DNA from: Crambe crambe
Lineage: Eukaryota; Porifera; Demospongiae; Poecilosclerida; Crambeidae
NCBI GenBank assembly: GCA_963924555.1
Contig: OZ004584.1
Span: forward strand, 8,873,753-8,937,752
DNA: 64,000 bases
Reading direction: 5' to 3'
Shown: one piece after another, positions 11,244 to 21,900 of the stretch
Numbering within the stretch: the first letter of the stretch is position 1
Layout of the letters: each line of letters starts with the position of its first letter
The notes under the pieces: model-generated
What the model was told of the DNA's origin: nothing
Databases searched by the model: none
The model's input: the letters and a program-made list of their open reading frames with translations, nothing else
Program-made: the position numbers and the translations under genes

Positions 11244-11369
11244 ATGTGACTTGTGGGATAATAATTTACCACATGCACGTGCACACACGATTAAAATCAG
11301 ATCTGTCTAACTAAAGCTTAGCTGAGATGGCTTCACTGTGCAGAGCTTGTTCATGTGCTGCAACCTCCA

Positions 11370-12477
11370 AACTCAGGTATAGCCAAGCACCAAGAAAGGT
11401 CTTGCAGTCCAACTAATCTATAGCTAGCTATTCTGACCTACCTGTTGGAAGGCACACAATCCTTTCCCGAAACAAAGCTCGTTATAATTAAATCTTGCTG
11501 ACAGAACTCTCTGAGTAGACAGCAGTCAGCTAGCCATGGTGGCTGGCCAAATAAGCCACACACATGTGTGTAATTTTTATGGTGGCAACAACATTCTGTC
11601 GTATGTCAAGAAGTCTGGGAATTGTTACCCCCCCCCCCTTGCAAAAAAAACTGCGGTTGGCTAGCGAGACTAGCTAGTGCAAGAGGTAGCTAAGGCTGCT
11701 GCTCTGAACCTGGGATATCATCTAGAGTTCAAGCAGGAGCAATTGCAAGTAGCTACAGAATTCATATGTGGTAGCTAGAGATATTTTATGCCATCTGGAT
11801 TTGGCAAAAATCTTTGCATGCTTTGCTCGCTTTCAATGAGCTGGGAGAAGAAGGAGAAAAAGATTATAGTGACTGTTATCATGTAGTCTGACATAGGCGG
11901 TGAAATAGGTAAGGCCAGTCAGGCCCAGGCCTGACCAATATTTTGGGAAAAACTATTACTACTACAGTAGACTCAGGCTTGCAGTCACTACGCAGTAACT
12001 CTACACCGTGAAGAGAGTGCTGATGCTTCAGGCCCGTACCCAGAAATTTTGAAAGGGGGGCGCTGGCATTGTTTTTTTTTGCATATCGCCCAGCCCGGTG
12101 ATTAAGAGGGCGGTGGCGGAATTTTTTGGGCGGCCGCCGTTTGACCGATTGAATCTGGACAAAGTGGTGGGACTGGGGGCGGCAGCGCAGGCGGATTTGC
12201 TGGTCGGAAACCGTCGCGGCGGCGACTGGCTTTTGCTGGATGTGATTCTGCTGTCACTGGGCGGGGGGGTTCTAACAATCCGCACACTTATGCACAGAAA
12301 AGTTTGCCTGGCCAACTTAACACTGAAAACATTCTCTTGCAATATCAAGTAACTTAGCCAAACTCAGGTATAGCCAAGCACCAAGAAAGGTCTTGCAGTC
12401 CAACTAATCTATAGCTAGCTATTCTGACCTACCTGTTGGAAGGCACACAATCCTTTCCCGAACAAAGCTCGTTATAT
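11370..12477. repeat. Direct-repeat pair of about 118 bp, 991 bp apart
   Basis: The stretch from aaactcaggtatagcc to acaaagctcgttata occurs at about 11369-11488 and again at about 12360-12476, nearly identical. Between the copies lie a poly-C run (about 11629), a block also found at 25.65-25.75 kb, and the truncated TIR element carrying the HscA-like piece. It could be a tandem duplication remnant or short LTR-like ends; no retroelement genes are present. Confidence 0.65.
12086..12264 (+). pseudogene. Bacterial HscA-like (Hsp70) fragment inside a transposon copy
   Basis: A GC-rich island reads on the plus strand as about 57 residues: [20 protein letters not shown], then [14 protein letters not shown], then [12 protein letters not shown]. 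This matches the end of the nucleotide-binding domain of Hsp70, and specifically HscA, the Fe-S cluster chaperone, which has EFFGRPP...[20 protein letters not shown]...LLLDVIPLSLG. The usual IPLSLG is ILLSLG here, and the frame ends at a G-run. There is no start, no other domain and no eukaryotic gene structure. It lies where a copy of the 10733-type element is interrupted in its poly-G run (left side about 12029-12061, right side from about 12265). I infer a captured bacterial, perhaps symbiont-derived, filler fragment with no function. Confidence 0.75.
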
Positions 12478-12858
12478 GCTTATAATTCACTACAAACCGC
12501 ACGCGCACGGTTAATAACTATTTTATAGCCCGCGCGAGTGTACTACGCATGCTCAGTGCTTCTGTCTCTATAGCGATGTTACTTTTTGGCTGCTAACAAG
12601 AATATGGCCATCCCACTTCAACGTCGTGACTCATACGGTACCGAACTATCTTTCAGTCTATAACCCACCCACTCATTGTGCTTTAACTTGTTCACATAAG
12701 GTAGGGGCACAGCGTCATAATTATGGTTGGAGCTGAATGGCAAGTAGGGCAGCTAGTGCAGAATACCAGCCACGCTGTTACACAGCTTGCAAGTTCTGCC
12801 TTTTATGCTGGCTACTCTCTGAAAAGCTTGTTGGGTTTGAAATGTGGAATGTGGTCAA

Positions 12859-13164
12859 TTATAGAACAGAATGTAATGATGTAGTAAATGTAAACAGATT
12901 GTAATGTGTGAGAGAGACTCCATCTATGTATGGACCCTCCAAGCCAAGATTCCTTTGAGTTGACTGTTCAAAAGCATCTGGAGTACCTTGCTGATATCCA
13001 ATGATTCTTCCACACACGTGTGAGTAGGAATGACCATTGGATGTGAAAATTGTTGAATCACATGTAAAACCACTAGTGGATGATTGACCACAGGCTCTGA
13101 CTGGTGATGTTATAAGTCTCCAATTAGTGGGAGTATAATGCAGAGTGCTGAGGCACAGTGCCAA
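12859..13164 (-). pseudogene. Fragment of a sponge/cnidarian extracellular domain (YSxVCGRIIGYQ family)
   Basis: The minus frame contains WRLITSPVRACGQ, then YSHVCGRIIGYQQGTPDAF, then YIDGVSLTH. I recognise this order of motifs from a widespread uncharacterised extracellular cysteine domain in sponge and cnidarian proteins, recalled rather than searched. The RQHIWTFA-type motif that normally follows DGVSLTHG is shortened to LFTFTTSL and the frame stops soon after. No signal peptide or flanking exons were found, so this is probably a decayed fragment. Confidence 0.45.
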
Positions 13165-13720
13165 AGGCGACTATAATGGTACGTATTAATAGCATGTGCG
13201 GTGATGCGTATCAAGCACGTGCTCTCTAGCTAGCTAGCTAGCCAACACAACTTCAAGCTCTACTACAGTACTAAAGACAAACAGACAGGCTCAGGCTCAG
13301 GCTCGCAGTCACTACGCAGTAATGCTACACTGTGAAGAGAGTGCTGATGCTTCTTGGCCGTCTTTGCCAACTCATGCAGAGGACTGACTAAAAGATAGCA
13401 ATGAACAAAAACATGTTACAGAGATTGCAATGTACACGAACTATGTGGTTTGAGAGCCATGGTGAAGGAGAATCTAATGAAAGAATCCAGTACACATACT
13501 TCAATCAAGCTATGCATGAGAATCATTCAAAACGGCAGTTTGAAAGCATTGAATAGCAAGAATACTAGCTGTGTAAATACCAACCTTACTACAATAAGCC
13601 ATGTTGCTCAGTGTGCATTATTCAGAAAGTTTAATAATAATAAAGGTTGCACTGAAGTCCTGCCAAGGCATTCCTAGTCTTTTAAAAGACTAACTTGTTA
13701 TATAAATTTCAGGTGGTATA
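13165..13720. other. Intergenic repeat-derived DNA
   Basis: The stretch around 13300-13355 (gcagtcactacgcagtaatg...gagtgctgatgcttc) repeats 11968-12027. No gene is recognised. Confidence 0.45.
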
Positions 13721-14464
13721 ATGTTACCTATATGAATTCATTTAGCTAGTTACTAATTAGCTGGGCCAGGTGCTCTAGACTATTGCCATGGATACTGATG
13801 ACGCACTTGTGGTTCATTAAGGTTCCTATGGATACTGTAGTGAGCATGCACACTTATTCATGGATCACCAGATAACTGAGGCTCCACTGTATGATTTAAT
13901 TGCTATCAAAATGAGATTTAGTTCTTTGATAATACAGAGTCAGTTTTATAGTGTAGTGAAGGTACACAATATTAGGGGTGGAGTCTTAGGTCAGGTATTG
14001 GGGGGGGGGGGGGGGGGGGGGGGTATTTACCTGGCCATTTTTTCGAAGGCTCCATCCCTGATATTATATTCTATGCTTCATGATACCATAGATATCATGA
14101 CCCATTGCAGTTTCCATGACATTATCAGGCTTATCCATTTATTACCAAAGCTGGCCATGTTTACAACTTTACTCCAGCTATTGCTGACTGCAAGGGGTCT
14201 ATTAAAGAATATATCTTACATGTAGCTACAGTAGTTGCCACAAACCATAGCTAGCTTATTAGTTTCTGTACGCAGTAAAAACTCACCTGCTGGAGTGATG
14301 GTGCAGTCCTAACGAAAAAATTGTTCGTGAGAGTATAGTTATTTTTGTTTATCCAACCCCACCCTTCTAATCCATGTGAGCATGCGCGAAAATCTGAGCA
14401 CTGTGAACCTTGACCTTTGATCATTACATTCGATTCCATAAATGATCTATTTGTGGAAAATTCA

Positions 14465-15000
14465 AACATAAATTGTGTGTGATATCACAGACATTATTCT
14501 TGGAACAACAGTGCTACATATACGAGAAACTATCCACAGTAGCTGAGAACCATTCACTTCTACAGCAGAAGACTCAGCAATCTCGATCTGAATATTTCTG
14601 AAGAAGAGAAGAATACAAATAGCTAACGTCAACTAGCTCACAGCTTGTATGTGATGGTCAAGTCATAGACACTGCATCATCACTAACACTATTACACAGT
14701 TATTAAAATAACAGATCACCAAACAGCTGAGCTAGCTACAGACCTAGCTATGGCTATGGCCAGCTTCAAGGCAATTAAGGCCTAGGGCCTAAAAACTTCA
14801 CTGTCTATATGCTCACAGTAATAACTTGAATTCCAAAGCTGAGATGAGTATATTTATTAAGTTTGAGTATTTGCTGGTGATGTTGGAACCTTGCAGTGAA
14901 GTACATCTCTCCTGCTGATGATCAACATTCCAAAGAAGTATGAGCGGTACGCGGTGTTATTGATAAGTACAAGTCTGAGCATGCGCAAAACTTTCAGCAG
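14465..15000 (-). pseudogene. Decayed granulin gene copy A
   Basis: Positions 14465-14600 resemble the last exon of the intact granulin gene (tgtgtgatatcacagacattattcttgg...cattcacttctacagcagaag) but most cysteine codons are lost to deletion. Positions 14880-14935 resemble its signal-peptide exon (cagtgaagtacatctctcctgc) without an open frame. The downstream stretch with tgagcatgcgcaaaactttcagcag also recurs at 18.8 kb and 28.1 kb. Confidence 0.55.
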
Positions 15001-15179
15001 TGAAATTTGTGGTTACAAAAATAATTTTGATGTGATTGATGAAATAATATATCAGATGATTGGTCTGCTAGGCTCTAGCTAAAAGTGTTCTAAATGCAGT
15101 GTTCAGTTCTTTAGTTTGTCATGTGACTTTGAGCTGCATGAAAAGTTATAGCTAAAACAACAGTTGCCACAGTCATATT

Positions 15180-15670
15180 TGTCTCACCTGTGGGATGATC
15201 TCTGGCAATCTCTCAAACACTCATAGATTCATTCTCTGCACATTCTTGGCTGCAATCCTCCAGCTTGGCTTTCCATATTTGTGATAGTCATAATTCAATT
15301 CCAACCAATGCCCCAACATTTCTAGGCAATCATCAACGTCCCCTGTTATTTTTTCTGGATGGCCTCAATAGTGTGTTTCTGAATGTATAATCTAGTGGGG
15401 TTAACTTCAGCAAATTCCTAGAATATAATAAAGTGGTTAGGCTCAGGGTGATATCCAATGGGATTTACTCACATTCTTTGGTTCGTCAGGTGAAGGGGAG
15501 GTCCCTGACTGATCATTTGAAATGGAGACTCTGCAGTGTAAGGTAATTATGAAGGGGTGACAGCATGCATCAACCTGCACACAGAAGAGGGTAAGTTTTT
15601 AGAAGACTCCATACAACACATTCCTTTGGAGAGTTTTGATGAACTTTCTGAGTCATCCACCAAAGTTATG
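15180..15670 (-). pseudogene. Decayed 3' exons of the ankyrin-ZU5-Death family, copy 1
   Basis: Read on the minus strand, this block matches the linker and Death exons at 18966-19620 and the exon end at 20252-20290. The Death-domain part has deletions (catttctaggcaatc in place of ctatgaggcaatc; cccctgttatttt in place of ctgggttatttt) that break the frame. It retains an intact donor-like GTGAGT after the EPKN-equivalent codons (about 15470), which the otherwise intact gene lacks. Confidence 0.65.
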
Positions 15671-15839
15671 TGGGTTATGCGGGTTCAAATCGAAGTAGCT
15701 ACATGAAATTAACTAATAGTGTGTGAAGGCTTTCCAGTTTTCTAAACGCCTAGCCTTGTTCAGTCTTTAGCTTATCTTGTGACTTTGAGCTGCATAAAAA
15801 ATTGTCTCTAATACAGTCACAGTGCCACAATCATATTTC

Positions 15840-16200
15840 TCTCACCTGCAGGATGATCTCTGGCAATCTCTTCAAACAGTCCTGGATTCATTCTCTGCAT
15901 GCACATTCTTAGCTACAATCCTCCAACTTGGCTTTCCATTATTTGTGATAGTCATAATTCAATTCCAACCAATGCCCCAACATTTCTATGAGGCAATCAT
16001 CAACGTCCCCTGGGTTATTTTTCTGGATGGCCTCAATAGTGTGTTTCTGAATGTGTAGTCTAGTGGCAAGCACTTTCCACTTGGCAGACAAAAATTGTAA
16101 TGCATCGAATACGTCACCCAAATCACTAGTCCCTGAATTGAACAATAATTACACAGTTCAGCAGATGATCATGACAGAACTAAACACATTCTAACACCCT
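15840..16200 (-). pseudogene. Decayed Death-domain exon, copy 2
   Basis: The minus frame reads GTSDLGDVFDALQFLSAKWK...LNYDYHK and then hits a stop. The paralogue at 18906-19267 continues LNYDYQKYGRPSW; here one extra base (aaataatgg against aaatatgg) shifts the frame. The acceptor (gaattgaacaataattac) and the upstream intron to 16215 are also conserved, so this is a duplicated exon with its introns. Confidence 0.7.
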
Positions 16201-16421
16201 CACCTAATGTTGTGCCATCGATAAAACATAAAATTATTATATTATGAGTGCATTGTGCTATTCACATTTCTATATCCACTCATTTCCAATTTTCACCATT
16301 TCTATATTCATTCATTTCCAACTTTAATCATGATATTTCTGTATTCGCTCATTTCCAACTTTAATAATTTCTACATGTATATTCACTGGTATAGGAACTA
16401 GGGGGGCACTGAGGGCATGTG

Positions 16422-16478
<57 letters not shown>

Positions 16479-17429
16479 TTTGAGACAAGGGGGCACAGGG
16501 AGGACTATATTCCAGTTTTTATACCATGTGTGTTGAAGGTATAGGTTGGTGTGGTCAATGGCCATGCATACAGAAAATCATAATGAGATAAGAAAATTGT
16601 TCCTTCGAACCTATGGAAAGATCACAGATTTAAAGCCTAGGCACAAACAGCACACTAGGAACACTATTACAGTACTGTGGTCTGTTGCCCAAGTGGTCCT
16701 GCATAGCTACCACATCTTTCCCAAGCCATGTGTTTAGAAATCAAGTTGCCCACAGCCCTGTACTAGAGTGATGTGGTTCAGTTACAAATACCATTAGAGT
16801 ATGCCTTTAGCTTCCCAGGTGAGGGAGATGATTGAATCAAGCACAGTGGCATTCAGGTTGCCAACAGCAGACAAATTTTCAATTAGGAAGAATAACTTTG
16901 GAATGGAAGCAGCTATAATCAAGCAGCAAAGTTCAAGAAGAAGCTGAACTCTCCTTCTATCAAGGCCACAAACCCAAAAACAATCATTATTCTAGCACTT
17001 ACTCTTGTGAAGTTATGGGGGGAAATTCATAGCTGGGTATAAATCGTGATGTAAAAGTTTGGTTCGACAATTAGGTATGATGCAGTCCAGAACAGTGGAA
17101 GCATTTAAACAAGTAGCAGTTATAGTTGCTGTAGGTATAGACTGGTTCTTCAATCTTTGTAGTCTCTGCAAAAAGTCGAAGGTCCAAAGTTACCCCACAT
17201 TACCCATGCCTACCTTACTATTATTATTGCTAGTTCACAGTAAGTATTGATCATAGCTATTAGCCAGTTAACAAAGCTGACCATGTTTTCACAGGAGAAC
17301 AAAAAATATAGGTACTTCATTCCAGCTATATTACCTACATTGCTGATATAGCCATCTCATACGGTCTATTACTAACATTTTTGAAAAAAACATTCCTACT
17401 TAGTCTTAGCTAGTTGCCACAAACCTTTC
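16201..17429. other. Intergenic with simple repeats
   Basis: A poly-C run followed by (CA)n covers about 16423-16476, inside a gggggcac...gtgccccc context that looks like a small repeated element. Diverged TATTC/TTTCC repeats lie at 16260-16390. No gene is recognised. Confidence 0.5.
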
Positions 17430-18800
17430 TGTACGCAGTAAAAACTGGTCCAGTCCTAGTGAAAATATTAGAGACGTCACTGGTCTTTTATTTATCCAGC
17501 CTCACCCTTCTGATCCATGTGAGCATGCGCGAAAATCTGAGCACTGTGAACCTTGACCTTTGATCCATAAAAAATATGTAATTTTGTGGATAAATTGTGT
17601 GATGTTATTCTTGAGACAACAGTGCTTCATATCAGAATAGCACACAGCATCTGTGAGCTGACAGCAACCATACACATCTCCAACATCCTTCTCTCATCAG
17701 GACACACCACCACCTCAAGATTCTTTATGGCTTGATGGTGTGCATGTGTTCTCATCAATGCATCTCAATCAGTAGCCTTGCATCTTGGAGGAAAAACTAT
17801 CAAGACAGTTATCCATGACTCCCTTAGAAACAACACAATAGCTGTAAGAACCATTCACGTCTTTACAGCAGAAGACTGAGGCCATCTCATACTCAATTCC
17901 TTGCAGCTGTCATTGCTAACACTTAATGAATAGATTGCACAGTAGTTGCCACAAACCATAGTTTCTGTATGCAGTAACATACTGCATTCCTTCCAGCTGT
18001 CAGGGGAGATAAAAGAGAGTCTGGCATGTGCTCACTGTAGCTACATGGAATCTTTCTGAAGAAGAGAACTTAAGGATACATAATGTCAGCTATCTCATAG
18101 TCAAGGCCCTAGCTATAACTAGTACTCATGTAAACTGTGTGTGAAGGTGATGGTCAAGTTTGACGATGGTACATCATAGCTATAAACGTTGTGTGTAGGT
18201 GATGGTAAAGTGATGATGGTAGCCAAGCACTGTATCACTACCCTAGTCTGGTGATCTCTCGTGATACATGTGCATAATGATGTGGTTAGATGTGTACAAT
18301 GTGATTAGATGATACATAACATGATAATAATTAGTTGTTACAATAGTCATGATAATTATGCAACAGTTACACTAACACTAAACACCTGCAGGCTATTACA
18401 CAGTTGTAGTAGCTACTATTATTGCTATTATTAGGTTATCAGATCATCAAACAGCTGAACTGGCTACAGACCTTCATAGTTAGACCATAGGCAAGGCCTA
18501 AAAGATTCAGGCATTCCCACTATAACTTCAGTCTCGCAGTAATAATCAGAGCTATTTTATTTGTTTGCTTCATGATTCATCTTCAGCTAGTTAGCTACCT
18601 GCTCCTCAGGAACTTGCTGGATACTCTGTTCCTTGGAAGGTTTATTTGCCTGGTCACCAGCAGTTGTAGTGCAGGAGAGATGGACTTCACTGCAAAGCTC
18701 CAAAACCACCAACCTTAACTTAAAATATTCATCTCAACTTCAACACCTTGCGCGAATTGCGCGCGTGGGTGTTATTGAGCTAGTAATCTGAGCATGCGCA
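17430..18800 (-). pseudogene. Decayed granulin gene copy B
   Basis: Positions 17430-17560 match the downstream flank of the intact granulin gene. Positions 17590-17900 match its granulin exon, with deletions removing several CC pairs and shifting the frame. Positions 18620-18700 match the signal-peptide exon region (gtgcaggagagatggacttcactgcaaagctcc). The upstream CpG motif cgcgcgtgggtgt at about 18760 is shared with 28070. Not translatable as a granulin. Confidence 0.6.
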
Positions 18801-18905
18801 GAACTTTCAGCAGTGAATTGAAAATTGTGATTACGAGGTGGTTGAAATGATATAAGAGATGATTGGTCTGCTACTTTGAAGGGTCTAAATGCAGTGTTCA
18901 GTCTT

Positions 18906-21900
18906 TTAGCTTGTCATGTGACCTTGAATAGAGCTGCATGAATAAATTAACTTACAGAGCCACTCTGAGTCATGATTTCTCTCACCTGTGGGATGATCTC
19001 TGGCAATCTCTTCAAACAGTCCTGGATCCATCCTCTGCACACTCTTAGCTATAACCCTCCAGCTTGGCCTTCCATATTTTTGATAATCATAATTCAACTT
19101 CAACCACTGCTCCAACATTTTAATGAGGCAAACATAAACGTTTCCTCGGTGGTTCTCCTTGATGGCCTCAACAGTGTGTTGTTGAATGCGTAGTTTAGTA
19201 GCAAGTACTTCCCAATTGGCAGACAAAGTTTCTACTGTGTCAAACACGTCACCCAAATCACTAGTCCCTGAATTAAACAATAATCACACAATTCAGCAGA
19301 TGATCAAAACACATTCTAACACCCTTACCTAATGTTGTGTCATTGATAGTTGATAAAGTTGAAGATGGCACAGTTGTAGGGTTAACTCCAGCAAATTCCT
19401 ATAATGAAGTTACAATAAAGAGGGTCAGGTTCAGCTCTTGTGATCACACACTCTTCACTGGGGTGTATCCAAGGCCCTTGAATGAGTTCAGTCTTATATG
19501 TATGGAATAAGGGAATTTTTTGGTTCGGCAGTTGAAGGGGAGGTCCCTGACTGATCATCCACAGATTGAGATGGAGACTCTGCAATGTTAGTTGACATGA
19601 ACCATGAAGGGGTGACAGCATGCATCATGGATGGTGTATCTTACTAGTGGGAATGGGAAGTTCAAAGGAGAATTCTCCAATGTCCAATCCACTAACTTGC
19701 AGTTCTGGTGGATTAGAAGCAGCGCCTGTTGCTGCTTTGATGTGAGCTATGAGCTTTGGGGGGTAGTCAAGAAGGTCTGAAACCTTAATTCTCAACAGTT
19801 CAGGAAGATGTATCTCTCTTTTTAGAATCTGTGCAGTAAAATCATGGGTCATGGTTCTAGATAAGTCAACTCATACCTTTGTAGGTTTTTTATCAAATCT
19901 GATATTCCATTCAGTTTTATCAGTGGCATCAATTACCACTTCTTCTGATATCATCTGGGCTATTTTTTCACTGTGTCCTTCCCATTTTTCCATACTTGCA
20001 TGTCCTTCCATTATTCTTCTATCACAATGCTGAAAGATAGAATGAGATTAGCTATCAGGAAAGTCACTGTGTTAGTATAAACATACTTGAATGTACATGG
20101 GATGATATAAGCACATGCAGAACACAGCAGATGCCTCATGGGAAGGATTCAAGTCACGATATAACCTTGCAGAATAATAAGATCCATTTCCTGCACACAA
20201 AAGAGGGTAGCTAAGTTTTCTTAGAAGACTCTATACAAAATATCAACTAACCTTTGGAGAGTTTTGGTGAGCTTTTTGAGTCATCTACTTGTTCATCTTC
20301 ATCTTCTTCTCTTTTCCTCTTGCCAATCTTTAAAAGGCAAAAGTGTCTCAGTGATATTTCTCCCACCTGGTCTCCAGGTCTGAATATTCCCTTGACCCCC
20401 TGGATTTTTTTGAAGATGTAGACAGGTGGATCGGACTCCCTGTACACAGGGGTGGAGCTAGCTGAGAGAAACACCATGTCCTCACAATCCTCTTCAATCT
20501 TCAAGCAAGCAGAGTGATGCATCCTGACTGTAACATCCTTTGAAAATGTCACTCTCCTGCTGTGTGTGATCAAGTAAGTGGGACTTGCTGACTCGTAGCC
20601 TTCTGGTAACTCAAATGGTCCACTGAAGCAAGGATGAATGGACAGGTCTAGAGATTCTTCTTCGATGCTTAGAGAGTTTTCAGGAATGACTACAGAGATT
20701 CCCACGTCCTCTAGCTCATGTATCAAACTTTCTCTTGATGTAACATGTTCTATGATGGGCATTTGGTAAAAGTAAACTCCTGGGTAGTAGGAGTCAATCC
20801 CTAAAATTAAAACAAGTTGCTGATTAAAATGATGTGAATGATGTGTAGATTACTTACGAATATCACTGTTTTCTTCATCCAATAAAGTCTGTAACTATAA
20901 TGGGCAGAAAATAAATAAAGTTCACTATAATATACATAAGAAATGAAATGGCATTCAGTATTAGCTACTTATGCAATATCAATTGCAGTAGAAAACATAC
21001 CAAATTTTGAAATAATGAAAAAGTGGTGACTTCATGAGAACAGACATCAAATATGGTATCTCCTTCATAATTAGTCAAATGTACATTAGTTCCATATGCT
21101 ACGAGAAGACCACAAATTTCCACATCTCCAGCTTGTGCTGCATACATCAGAGGAAACCAGCCATTGTTATCTTGCATGTTGATTTGAGCACCTTTTTCAA
21201 AAAGTAGAGAAATAGTATCTGGATTTCCATTGGAGCTAGCATACATTAGGGCAGTTTTCCCTCTGTTATCACGCTGGTCAACTTTGATGATATCATAATC
21301 AGTTGCTAACTCTAAAAGTGGAGTTCCTCGACTGTTACATTTGCTAACTTTGGCTCCATGTTGAAACAAAACCTTAACTGATTCAGTGTGCTGACCTTTA
21401 ACTGCTAAATATAGAGCATATAATCCATTCTTGTTTTGCATATCAACTTGAGCCCCTTTCTCTAGTATTAGTTTGACCACTTCATTGTGGCCATTCTGAC
21501 TTGCTATCATTAAAGCAGACCATCCATTATTGTTCTGCATATCGACATGAGCGTCTTTCTCTAGTAGCAGTTTGACCACTTCAGTGTGACCATTCTCACT
21601 TGCTATCATTAAAGCAGATCCATCACTTCCCTGTATATCGACTTGAGCACCTTTCTCTAGCAGCAGTTTGACCACTTCAGTGTGACCATTCTGACCTGCT
21701 ATCATTAAAGCTGACCATTCATTATTGTTCTGCATATCAACTTGAGCCCCTTTCTCTAGTAGCAGTTTGACCACTTCAGTGCAACCACTATTACTTGCTG
21801 TCATTAAAGCAGACCATCCATTATTTTGTTGCATATCAACTTGTGCTTCTTTCTCTAGTAGCAGTTTGACCACTTCAGTGTGACCATTCTGACTTGCTGT

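Larger units (their letters stand above)
13720..16200. repeat. Segmental duplication unit A (decayed granulin + Death exons)
   Basis: Parts of this block match 26.02-28.12 kb: 13780-13860 resembles 26065-26145, and 14270-14440 resembles 27115-27260. Its distal half matches the 3' end of the ankyrin-ZU5-Death gene at 18.9-20.3 kb. The copy is older and carries many indels. A 24-base poly-G run interrupts it at 14000-14023. Confidence 0.65.

Noticed and set aside
12028..12348. Minus-strand ORFs opposite the HscA-like fragment
   Set aside because: They are shadows of the GC-rich island with low-complexity Pro/Ala content. The plus-strand reading has clear Hsp70 similarity.
11370..12477. LTR retrotransposon bounded by the 118-bp direct repeats
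   Set aside because: The interior has no gag/pol frame, and no TG...CA ends or target-site duplication are evident.
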